Below are positions 32,790 to 39,478 of a DNA stretch of 39,478 nucleotides, in pieces. Within the stretch, counting starts at the first letter, position 1. Each line of letters begins with the position of its first letter. The stretch comes from Fibrobacterota bacterium (GTDB lineage: Bacteria > Fibrobacterota > Fibrobacteria > UBA11236). The position numbers and the translations under genes are program-made. The stretch lies in assembly GCA_023249635.1 (NCBI GenBank), contig JAHFCH010000036.1, positions 1 to 39,478 of the forward strand, written 5' to 3'. Below the pieces are notes generated by a model. That model was given only the letters and a program-made list of their open reading frames with translations, had not been told where the DNA came from and made no database searches.

Positions 32790-33154
32790 AGACCGTGAAG
32801 GAACCCCGCCCCCGCCGCAAGAAGTCGCAAGGCCCGGACGAGATACCCGTACTGGCCTACCTGGCCTCCCGCTACCTGCGCTACGGCGCCCTGGATAAGG
32901 CGCGCGCCTTGTTCAGCCTGCTGGCCTCCCTCAAGCCCCGCGCGCGCAACTACCGCGCCGCCCTGGGATACGCCTGCTTCAAATCGGGCCGCGCCGAAGA
33001 AGCCCTGGCGCATCTGGAATCGGCCTTCCGCGGCCGTAAGGATCTGAACGGGTGGGAGACCCTGCTGCTGGGCCGCACCTTGCGCGCCAACGGCATGGTC
33101 GAGGAATCGAAGGAACTGGTCCACTGGTTCCTGAACAAGAAGGATACGCCATGA
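32786..33154 (+). CDS. YscY-like TPR chaperone of the export gate
   Basis: 122 residues; a basic N-terminal leader then two to three TPR units: 'LAYLASRYLRYGALDKARAL', 'YRAALGYACFKSGRAEEALA', 'TLLLGRTLRANGMVEESKEL'. Yersinia YscY is a 114-residue TPR-like chaperone that binds YscX and SctV. Overlaps at both ends (ATGA with the upstream gene and with sctV) show tight translational coupling. I start at 32786; the frame extends upstream but inside the previous gene. Confidence 0.6.
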   Translation: MKTVKEPRPRRKKSQGPDEIPVLAYLASRYLRYGALDKARALFSLLASLKPRARNYRAALGYACFKSGRAEEALAHLESAFRGRKDLNGWETLLLGRTLRANGMVEESKELVHWFLNKKDTP

Positions 33155-35262
33155 GCGAGAACGCCTCCAAGCCGAAGTTCGGCATAAAATTGCCGGACCT
33201 GACATTCATGTCCACCTACCTCCAGAGCGCCAACAAGTACTCGGATATCTACCTGGCGTTCATGGTGGTATCCATCATCGGACTGATGATCCTGCCCCTC
33301 AATCCCCATGTCATCGATTTCCTGATCGCGTTGAACCTGGGCCTTTCCATCATCCTGCTCATGACCTCGCTGTACATCAAGAAGGCCGTTTCGTTGTATA
33401 CCTTCCCGGCCCTGCTCCTGCTCTCCACCTTGTTCCGCCTCTCCTTGGCGATCGCCACCACCCGCCAGATCCTGCTCGAAGGCTACGCGGGCGACATCAT
33501 CCAGACCTTCGGAAACGTGGTCATCTCGGGTAATTTCGTGGTGGGCGCGGTCATCTTCCTGATCATCACCATCGTGCAGTTCCTGGTGGTGACGAAAGGC
33601 TCGGAGCGCGTCGCCGAAGTCGCGGCCCGTTTCACCTTGGACGCCATGCCGGGAAAGCAAATGTCCATCGACGCCGATCTGCGTTCGGGCACCATCGACA
33701 CCGACGAGGCCCGCCGCAAGCGCGATATGCTGGAAAAGGAAAGCCAGTTGTACGGCTCCATGGACGGCGCCATGAAATTCGTCAAAGGCGACGCCATCGC
33801 GGGCCTCATCATCATCTGCGTGAATATTTTGGGTGGTATCGCCATCGGCGTGTTCATGCGCGGTCTCACCGCCTTCGACGCATTGCAGACCTACTCGACC
33901 CTGACCATCGGCGACGGACTCATCTCGCAGATCCCGGCCCTGTTCACTTCCATCACTTCGGGTATCATCGTCACCAAGGTGTCTTCGGAAGAGTCCTTGC
34001 ATCTCGGCGGGGATATCGGAACGCAACTATTGGCCGAACCCAAGGCCCTGCTCATCAGCGGCGGCGTTATCGCCGGGTTCGCTTTGATGCCGGGCTTCCC
34101 CAAACTCCCGTTCCTCATTTTCGGCGCCTTCGTGGGCGGTACCGGCTACGCCATGCAGCAATTCGCGAAGAAGCAGGCGGAAGACAAGCTGGCCGAGGTC
34201 AAGGACGCTCCCCGCGAACCCGATCCCCCGCCCAAGCGCGTACGCGCCTTGCCCATGCCCCTGGTGGTGGAAATCCATTCCAGCCTCAAGGGCTACCTCG
34301 ATCCCGGCCGCCTGTGGGACGATCTCGAGCGCCTGATAGTCCGCCTGGAGGCGCAGACGGGTATACCCTTCCCCTCGTTCCAGGTCTATTTCTCCGGCTA
34401 TATCGAGAAGGAAAGCTTTACCCTGCATCTCAATGAAATCCCCTGGGTCAAGGGCACGGTACAGCCCGGCCGCCTGATGGTACGCGAAAACCGGGACACC
34501 CTGGAGATGGTGGGAATAGGCGAAATGGTGCCGGCCAGCAACCATAACGAAGCACGCCCCTGCCACTGGGTGGCCGATACGGAATGGGAAACCCTGGACA
34601 AGGCCGAGATCCCCTTCCTGGATAATTACCGCATCATCATGATGCAGGCCGAACGCATGATGCGCAAGCATGGCGCCGAATTCCTGGGCATGCACGAGAC
34701 CAAGATGATGCTCGACCAGGTCGAGCCCATGATCGACGGCGTCGTGAAGGAGGCCATCCGCACCATGACCGTCCCCCGCATTGCCGAAGTGTTGCAGCGC
34801 CTGGCGCGCGAGCAGATCTCGGTGCGGAATATCAAATCCATCCTGGAGACGCTGGTGGATTGGTCCGCCAAGGAAAAGGACATCGTGATGCTTACCGAGC
34901 AGGTGCGCGTGGCGCTCGGACGGCAGATCAGCCATTGGTACGGCGCCGGTTCAAACGTGATCCCGGCCTGGACCCTGGATTCGGAACTCGAGAACACCAT
35001 CCGCAAATCCATCAAGGTGAGCGCCGCCGGCGGCACCCTGTCGTTACCTCCGGGCATCGGCGAGAAAATCATCAACGCGGTCCGGACCGAGCGCGAAGCC
35101 AGCGCGGGAGCCTACCCTGCGCCCGTGTTGCTCGCGCCTTTGGATGTGCGCCGCTATCTGAAGATCCTCATCGAAGGCGAATTGGAGAACCAGCCGGTCC
35201 TCAGCTACCAGGAATTGCCGAAAGACGCGGTGGTGCATACCTTGGCCCGTATCGCCGCGTAG
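33151..35262 (+). CDS. sctV: T3SS export-gate protein SctV (FlhA/YscV)
   Basis: A nonameric gate whose cytosolic ring receives chaperone-substrate complexes. 703 residues, the usual length. The N-terminal half holds seven to eight transmembrane helices with the conserved FHIPEP-region equivalents 'YTFPALLLLSTLFRLSLAIATTR' compressed over residues 91-113, 'VVTKGSERVAEVAARFTLDAMPGKQMSID' over 147-176 and 'SQLYGSMDGAMKFVKGDAIAG' over 194-215. A Pro-rich linker (D-P-P-P-K-R) leads to the cytosolic domain ending 'LSYQELPKDAVVHTLARI', typical of the family. Overlaps the YscY-like stop. Confidence 0.97.
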   Translation: MSENASKPKFGIKLPDLTFMSTYLQSANKYSDIYLAFMVVSIIGLMILPLNPHVIDFLIALNLGLSIILLMTSLYIKKAVSLYTFPALLLLSTLFRLSLAIATTRQILLEGYAGDIIQTFGNVVISGNFVVGAVIFLIITIVQFLVVTKGSERVAEVAARFTLDAMPGKQMSIDADLRSGTIDTDEARRKRDMLEKESQLYGSMDGAMKFVKGDAIAGLIIICVNILGGIAIGVFMRGLTAFDALQTYSTLTIGDGLISQIPALFTSITSGIIVTKVSSEESLHLGGDIGTQLLAEPKALLISGGVIAGFALMPGFPKLPFLIFGAFVGGTGYAMQQFAKKQAEDKLAEVKDAPREPDPPPKRVRALPMPLVVEIHSSLKGYLDPGRLWDDLERLIVRLEAQTGIPFPSFQVYFSGYIEKESFTLHLNEIPWVKGTVQPGRLMVRENRDTLEMVGIGEMVPASNHNEARPCHWVADTEWETLDKAEIPFLDNYRIIMMQAERMMRKHGAEFLGMHETKMMLDQVEPMIDGVVKEAIRTMTVPRIAEVLQRLAREQISVRNIKSILETLVDWSAKEKDIVMLTEQVRVALGRQISHWYGAGSNVIPAWTLDSELENTIRKSIKVSAAGGTLSLPPGIGEKIINAVRTEREASAGAYPAPVLLAPLDVRRYLKILIEGELENQPVLSYQELPKDAVVHTLARIAA

Positions 35263-35267
35263 CGACC

Positions 35268-36053
35268 ATGCCGCAGGATCGGAGCCCTTTGCGCGACGCG
35301 TCCCTTGGCAAAGCCGCGGCCTACACCGCGCTGGCGCCGTACTACGATAGGATCCTGGCGGCGGGCTATGACTATTCCGCCCTGGGCCGTTACGTCGCGG
35401 GACTGATCTCCGCCTATGCCCCCGCGGCCAGGTCCATCTTGGAACTGGGCGCCGGCTCGTGCCCGTTGGCTGGGCACTTGGCGTACCCTTCCCATGCTCG
35501 CGTCGTTTATTCCGATCTCTCCCCAGCCATGCTGGCTGCTTCTTCCCAGCAGCCCGGTCTCCGCCGCGTCGCCGCCGATGCGACCGCGCTTCCGTTCCGG
35601 CCGGGCTTCGACGTTTGCGTAATGCTCATGGATGCGCTCAATTACTTGTTGGAAGCGGATGCGGTTTCCGCCTGCCTGGGCGAGGCTTTCGCGGCATTGC
35701 GTCCGGGCGGAATCTTCATCGTGAATATCGCCGGGGACGCTTTGTGTCGTGAATTGTTGTCGGATTTGGCGCAGGAGGGCAGTCTGGCGGAATGCGACTA
35801 TGCCATCCGCGCGCAATATGATCCCGCGTCCCGCCTGCTGCGTACCGGATTCACTTTCCGGTTCTGCTCCGCGACCGAGGGGGATCCCGTCCTGCGGGAA
35901 ACCCATACGCAAAGGATCCACACCGCCGCAACCATCCGCGAACTCGCCGGGCGAACGGGATTCGAGATCGCCGCCGCTTTCGATGGGCAATCCCATAATC
36001 CGGCGGGAGAAGCTTCCCGCGAGATCCATTTCGTGCTGGTGAGGAAAGCTTAG
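35268..36053 (+). CDS. SAM-dependent methyltransferase (class I)
   Basis: 261 residues. Motif I is 'ILELGAGSCPLAGHL', followed by 'VVYSDLSPAMLAAS' (acidic end of strand 2), 'ADATALPFRPGFDVCVMLMDALNYL' split over motifs II and III, and 'ALRPGGIFIVNIAG'. The substrate is unknown; the C-terminal beta-rich part ('YDPASRLLRTGFTFRF', 'ETHTQRIHTAATIRELAG') is like small-molecule methyltransferases. It begins 5 bases past sctV, so it is probably cotranscribed, although no injectisome role is known for such an enzyme. Confidence 0.82.
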   Translation: MPQDRSPLRDASLGKAAAYTALAPYYDRILAAGYDYSALGRYVAGLISAYAPAARSILELGAGSCPLAGHLAYPSHARVVYSDLSPAMLAASSQQPGLRRVAADATALPFRPGFDVCVMLMDALNYLLEADAVSACLGEAFAALRPGGIFIVNIAGDALCRELLSDLAQEGSLAECDYAIRAQYDPASRLLRTGFTFRFCSATEGDPVLRETHTQRIHTAATIRELAGRTGFEIAAAFDGQSHNPAGEASREIHFVLVRKA

Positions 36054-36111
36054 GGCCTCTTCCCCGGCCCCAATCCCTGAACCCGCTTAATTCTCGATTC
36101 CGGACCGGGAT

Positions 36112-37131
36112 TTACGGTTCGATCTCGGCCTGGTTCCCGAGCCTACGCACCTGTTCGCCGGCGTCCCGGGCCACCCGGGGCGGCTCGAAGGTGGCGCCGT
36201 TGTCTTGCCGCCGGCCCAATTCGCGTCGTGCGTCCCGCTGTCCCGAATCCTCCATCACGACCCATTCATGCCGGGTATCCCCGATGATGATGGGCGGATG
36301 CGATCCCGGCGTGTGATCCGCGGCGCGCGCACTCGATCGTTCCGCGGGTCCCGTTCCCGTATTCGCGCTCGGCGCCGGACGTACCGTGCGCCGCGTCCGG
36401 CCCGCGGCATCGGCAGGATGCGCCTGCCGCGGCGACGGGATTCGCGTAGCGGGCGAATCCGGTGGGGAGAACGCGTTCTGATTCCCCTCGCGCCGGGTAG
36501 CCTCACGCTCATGTCGCGCGGACGCGGGTTCATTGCGATGGACGCTGCGGGGGCTGGGAGCATCCACCCTGCTGCCGTCGGGCATGAAATCGGTATGCGC
36601 CGGCCTGGGGATGCCGACCCGATCCAGGATATGGTTCATCTGGGCATGCTCCGCGCGCGTGACCGGGGGCCTACGAACACCCATGAAATCGGCCATGCGA
36701 TGGGCCTCGGACCATTGCGCCTGGGTGCCGCCCTGCAGGCGGAAGGCATGGTGGTCATGGCCCGGCAGATCGTGGACCATGCGGCCATCGGGCAGGCGGA
36801 AGGCCCGTTCGTTAACCGGGAAGTTACCCCGTACATCTACCGGTGGAGCGACCTCCGCGTGGGTGCCGCGGGGGAAACCGTGCCCGTCGGGTATCGATAG
36901 GCCCCGGGGCGAGGTCAGGCTCCCCGGCATTTCCCCGATACGGGGATCGGGTGCGGGTGCACCAGCGGGGATGGGCTTGGGACCGTTCCCGCCGTTGCGA
37001 GGGCCTTGACCCCCGCGCGCAACTTGCGGTGCCTGAGGGTTGGGTTGCTGCGGTCCGTGGGCCTGTTGACGGGCCCGTGCATTGCGGCCCGCGGCTCCCG
37101 CGTCCAAGGGTCGTGATATTCCTGCTCCCAT
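36112..37131 (-). CDS. Hypothetical disordered protein, possible T3SS substrate
   Basis: 339 residues, no family recognised. The first 70 residues are Ala/Gly/Pro/Gln-rich and disordered, like the N-termini of the 9602 and 38260 products. A more ordered part (about 95-185) reads 'AFRLPDGRMVHDLPGHDHHAFRLQ' over two segments and 'EHAQMNHILDRVGIPRPAHTDF'. A long Arg/Pro-rich region follows, ending with 'PPIIIGDTRHEWVVMED'. GAAAGG lies about 9 bases before the start. A long overlapping plus-strand frame exists; the minus strand is favoured by this ribosome site and by the more natural residue pattern. It converges on the methyltransferase. Confidence 0.5.
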   Translation of the reverse strand: MGAGISRPLDAGAAGRNARARQQAHGPQQPNPQAPQVARGGQGPRNGGNGPKPIPAGAPAPDPRIGEMPGSLTSPRGLSIPDGHGFPRGTHAEVAPPVDVRGNFPVNERAFRLPDGRMVHDLPGHDHHAFRLQGGTQAQWSEAHRMADFMGVRRPPVTRAEHAQMNHILDRVGIPRPAHTDFMPDGSRVDAPSPRSVHRNEPASARHEREATRREGNQNAFSPPDSPATRIPSPRQAHPADAAGRTRRTVRPAPSANTGTGPAERSSARAADHTPGSHPPIIIGDTRHEWVVMEDSGQRDARRELGRRQDNGATFEPPRVARDAGEQVRRLGNQAEIEP

Positions 37132-37601
37132 GATGAATGCCTTTCTTAGCGCGGGGAAGGGATTTCCCCCGAACGCTTAGTTGCCGAAAAGTTTTCCGGT
37201 TCAGGCGGGTTGGCCCCCGGCAGGTCCCCGTGATTACGCTTTCCGACAAAACCCCGGGGATTCGCGGGTTTGGGCAGGGAAACCCGGAACGGGTGGGCGG
37301 GCGGCGGTTACGGTGCCGATCGGGACGATGCCGCCATAAAATTCCCCTGCGCGGGATGGGTACCGCGCATGTTACGTGGGGAACCCGTAAGCGGAATTCC
37401 GCCAACCCATGCGGCGACCGGATCCGGAATCATCACCCGCGGGCTGCAATGCCGGTTTAGGCGTAACCGGTGACGGCTTTCGCCGCTTCGGCAAAAACCG
37501 GTCTCCGTGTACCTGTCACCAAGCGGAAGGATCCCGGCCCATGCGCCGTGATCGCCGGAACCCAAACGACGCGGGAGCTCCCGCGCAATCAAGGAGTACA
37601 C
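37132..37601. other. Long intergenic region between divergent accessory genes
   Basis: A 470-base gap with no supportable gene. It contains a perfect 12-bp palindrome GCGGAATTCCGC at 37391-37402 and several ACCGG words near 37450-37505. A 107-codon plus-strand frame here is Arg-rich and lacks a ribosome site. It should hold the promoters of both flanking genes. Confidence 0.5.
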
Positions 37602-38153
37602 ATGACCGGACCGATCCAACCCAAACAGAACGTGGCGGTGAAAAAAACGGGGGCCGAGGGGGAAGCGGCGCCTACCAAGAACGGGTACGCGTCCCCGGGT
37701 TATGCCACCGCCGATGACAGCATCGGCGCGCCCCCGGCGGATTTCGCGGCCCACCAGAACGGATCCCCGGATTTCGACGGGGACGGGCATATCGACGCGA
37801 ATGAATCCCGGGTGTTCGAAGCGCAGCTGCATGACAAGGAGTACGAGGCGAACCTCAAATACCGCGAAGGCCATACCAAGATGGTCGAGGAGCAGAAGAG
37901 CTATCGCGCCTACGTGGAGGCCGACGCCAAGATGATCGGGCAGGTGGCGTCTTCGAAGCAGGGAAGAAAGGCCCTTGAGAAAGGCGTGGTCCCGCATATC
38001 GCTGCCCCGGGATCCCTGCCTTCGGAATCGGAAAAGGAATTGGGTCCCATGCCGGAAATGTCCCCGGTCAACGCATTTTCGGCCGATCCGGAAAAACGCA
38101 AGACACCCGCCATCCTGGCCAATCTCCCGCCCTGGAACCAGCAAGGCCAGTGA
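37602..38153 (+). CDS. EF-hand loop protein, paralog of the one near sctF
   Basis: 183 residues; AAGGAG is well placed before the ATG. Residues 57-68, D-F-D-G-D-G-H-I-D-A-N-E, form a canonical EF-hand loop. A charged helix with 'VEEQKSYRAYVEADAKMIG' follows, matching the E-E-x-K-x-Y-R-A segment of the 25085 product; both also have a polar, Gly/Pro-rich N-terminus without a signal peptide. The C-terminal 50 residues are Pro-rich. A family with one member beside the needle gene and one beside candidate effectors fits secreted calcium-binding substrates, though regulation is also possible. Confidence 0.72.
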   Translation: MTGPIQPKQNVAVKKTGAEGEAAPTKNGYASPGYATADDSIGAPPADFAAHQNGSPDFDGDGHIDANESRVFEAQLHDKEYEANLKYREGHTKMVEEQKSYRAYVEADAKMIGQVASSKQGRKALEKGVVPHIAAPGSLPSESEKELGPMPEMSPVNAFSADPEKRKTPAILANLPPWNQQGQ

Positions 38154-38259
38154 AAAACCGCTGCCGGACCGTAACCCGCGAGTCACGGGGCTCCCAGTTT
38201 ACGGCCGGCAGTGAACCCGCAAAGCGGGTCCCGCAACCAAATCCAACCCAGGAGCGATC

Positions 38260-39066
38260 ATGCAACCCTTCCGCGGCGCGCGTCCGCACCTTCCCGAGCC
38301 GGCCCTGCGCCCCAACCCCGCGCCGAATGGCCCCGTGCGGCCCGCTGACCTTCGCCAACCGGCTCCGGCCGTTCCCTCCCGGCCCCCAAGCCCGCCCTCG
38401 GAATTCCTCAACGATCAATTCTTCCACGATCTGGAACATGGGCCGGTAGCACAGTTCCCCGCGCCCCCGCCCAGCCCGCCCGGGGCCCACCAAGACGGGT
38501 CTTGGCTGCGTCCGGACAGCCCCACTTTCAGGAACCTCCGTTCCAACGCGAATCTGGCCGGCCATCTGGATTTTAACGTGGCCCCGTTGTCGCCTGCAGG
38601 ACGGATGCCCATGACCCGGGAGCAGTCCGTCGCCGCCGGTCTTTTCCGCCACAATATCCTGGCTGCCGATCCCGATTGTTCCAAACGCATGCGCGGCGAA
38701 TTCATCCAGGCCTTCAAGCCTGATGGCGCGGGGTTGGTGGCCACCCATCCTATTCTCTTCAACCCCGGCGGTTCCATCCAGTTGCCCGCGAGCGCCTTCA
38801 CGCATGAGACCACCCAGGTAATCCATAGCCATCCCTACGAGGCCCACCGGCAGCACAGCGGTCCGAGCGATCAGGATTACATCGCGGCCTATATCCGCTC
38901 GCGGGGGAATACCGGGGCGCTGAAGGGGGAGATGGTCTTCCATCCCGCGCAGAACAAGTTCTACTACTACGAGCCCAAGGTGTCGGGCCGGGAAGGCCTG
39001 CCCCGCTTCTTCGAGCTCATAGAGCCCCATCCATGGGGTACCGAATCCCCGGGGCGGAACATCTAG
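38260..39066 (+). CDS. JAMM/JAB-like (MPN-fold) metalloprotease domain, effector candidate
   Basis: 268 residues; CCAGGAG precedes the ATG. The first 85 residues are Pro/Arg-rich and disordered, with no signal peptide, as is common for T3SS substrates. The C-terminal domain has a possible JAMM zinc site: Glu147 in 'RGEFIQAF', then H189-x-H191-P and S203-x-x-D206 in 'QVIHSHPYEAHRQHSGPSDQ'. The spacing between H191 and S203 is a few residues longer than in RadC or canonical JAMM proteins, similar to the variable loop seen in DUF4329-type JAB domains of toxins. Such enzymes cleave isopeptide or peptide bonds, for example removing ubiquitin. Function here is inference. Confidence 0.6.
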   Translation: MQPFRGARPHLPEPALRPNPAPNGPVRPADLRQPAPAVPSRPPSPPSEFLNDQFFHDLEHGPVAQFPAPPPSPPGAHQDGSWLRPDSPTFRNLRSNANLAGHLDFNVAPLSPAGRMPMTREQSVAAGLFRHNILAADPDCSKRMRGEFIQAFKPDGAGLVATHPILFNPGGSIQLPASAFTHETTQVIHSHPYEAHRQHSGPSDQDYIAAYIRSRGNTGALKGEMVFHPAQNKFYYYEPKVSGREGLPRFFELIEPHPWGTESPGRNI

Positions 39067-39103
39067 CGGGGACCTTTCCTAACCGCACAGCGTGGGAGCA
39101 ATT

Positions 39104-39478
39104 ATGTTGCGGAAGCAATTAATCAGAATCATCGTCGTTCCTTTCATGGCCGCAATGCTGTTCGCATGCCTTTCGCCTGACGGGCAAAGGGCGGCCCGCG
39201 ATTCCGGAAGGGATACATTGGGCGATAGCCTTGCCATCGCCAGGGCGGCCGATAGCGTCGTCGCCAAACGGGTGGACTCCTTGCAACGCGCCATCGACTC
39301 CTTGCGGAAGTCCAACCTGAAGGACACGGTCGCGGAACATGGCCAACCCGATCCGGCGGATTCGGCGGCAATCCGCGCGGTCCTTACCGATCTCGCCGGC
39401 AACCTCCAGCGCCTGCCGGTCCCCATGGGCACCCGCTATAACTCCATGCCGCGCCCGCCTGCCGCGCCCAAAACCGGG
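39104..39478 (+). CDS. Lipoprotein, 3' partial
   Basis: The frame is open to the window's right edge (125 codons visible). GGGAG precedes the ATG. The N-terminus is basic then hydrophobic and ends L-F-A-C, a lipobox with Cys22. The mature part is helical with heptad-like 'DSVVAKRVDSLQRAIDSLRK', then Pro-rich. No family recognised. It may be a coiled-coil envelope lipoprotein; a pilotin role for the secretin is possible but unsupported. Confidence 0.6.
   Translation, partial: MLRKQLIRIIVVPFMAAMLFACLSPDGQRAARDSGRDTLGDSLAIARAADSVVAKRVDSLQRAIDSLRKSNLKDTVAEHGQPDPADSAAIRAVLTDLAGNLQRLPVPMGTRYNSMPRPPAAPKTG

Noticed and set aside
11800-35262. Flagellar export apparatus
   Set aside because: A secretin, YscD-type ring protein and needle/rod genes are present, and no flagellin, hook, motor or rod-cap genes are seen.
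36682-36711. Zinc-protease-like motif H-E-I-G-H-A-M-G-L-G in a plus-strand frame
   Set aside because: The third metzincin ligand is missing, the frame has no convincing ribosome site, and the minus strand carries the better gene; the match is most likely chance.
37379-37420. HrpL-type promoter (GGAACC ... CCAC) upstream of 37602
   Set aside because: GGAACC is present, but no CCAC-type box follows at the required distance; GGAACC alone is frequent here.
37137-37460. A 107-codon frame in the 37132-37601 gap
   Set aside because: Arg-rich composition, no ribosome site, overlaps a likely promoter region; reads as non-coding.

Overview
The window is high-GC bacterial DNA with dense coding, frequent ATGA or GTGA gene overlaps and clear Shine-Dalgarno sites. 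It joins a secreted carbohydrate-active gene cluster on the left to a nearly complete non-flagellar type III secretion system (T3SS, injectisome) on the right. Short Arg-rich C-terminal tails on the hydrolases and FlgD-like C-termini on secreted proteins recall Fibrobacterota or another lineage of the wider FCB group. This is an inference; no rRNA or tRNA gene is visible to settle it.

Layout. Bases 1-9314 hold six probable exported proteins for polysaccharide or side-chain processing: a CBM6/nucleoside-hydrolase-like protein, a sialate O-acetylesterase-like enzyme, an alpha/beta-hydrolase esterase, a ThuA-like protein, a GH27 alpha-galactosidase and a DUF2341/LamG lectin-like protein. Bases 9602-10327 hold an unrecognised protein. 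From 15037 leftward runs sctC-sctD-yscE-like-GNAT; from 15394 rightward runs sctJ-K-L-N-O-P-Q-R-S. A block of small genes follows, including the needle gene sctF, an untracked 50-codon polyproline gene and the inner-rod gene sctI. Next come a beta-propeller-like secreted protein and a YkgJ-type Cys-cluster protein, then an HrpB1/YscG-like TPR protein, sctT, sctU, YscX-like, YscY-like, sctV and a methyltransferase. Bases 36112-39478 hold probable accessory or substrate genes: a disordered protein on the minus strand, an EF-hand protein paralogous to one beside sctF, a protein with a JAMM/JAB-like metalloprotease signature, and the start of a lipoprotein.

How they work together. SctC, SctD and SctJ form the rings; SctR, S, T, U and V the export gate; SctK, L, N, O and Q the cytosolic sorting platform and ATPase; SctF and SctI the needle and rod; SctP the needle ruler, here unusually long at 819 residues. 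No translocon pore protein, needle tip, gatekeeper or transcriptional regulator is recognisable. The unknown small proteins near sctF and at the right end are therefore the best candidates for novel translocator or effector functions. All assignments come from reading motifs and gene order; no database search was run.
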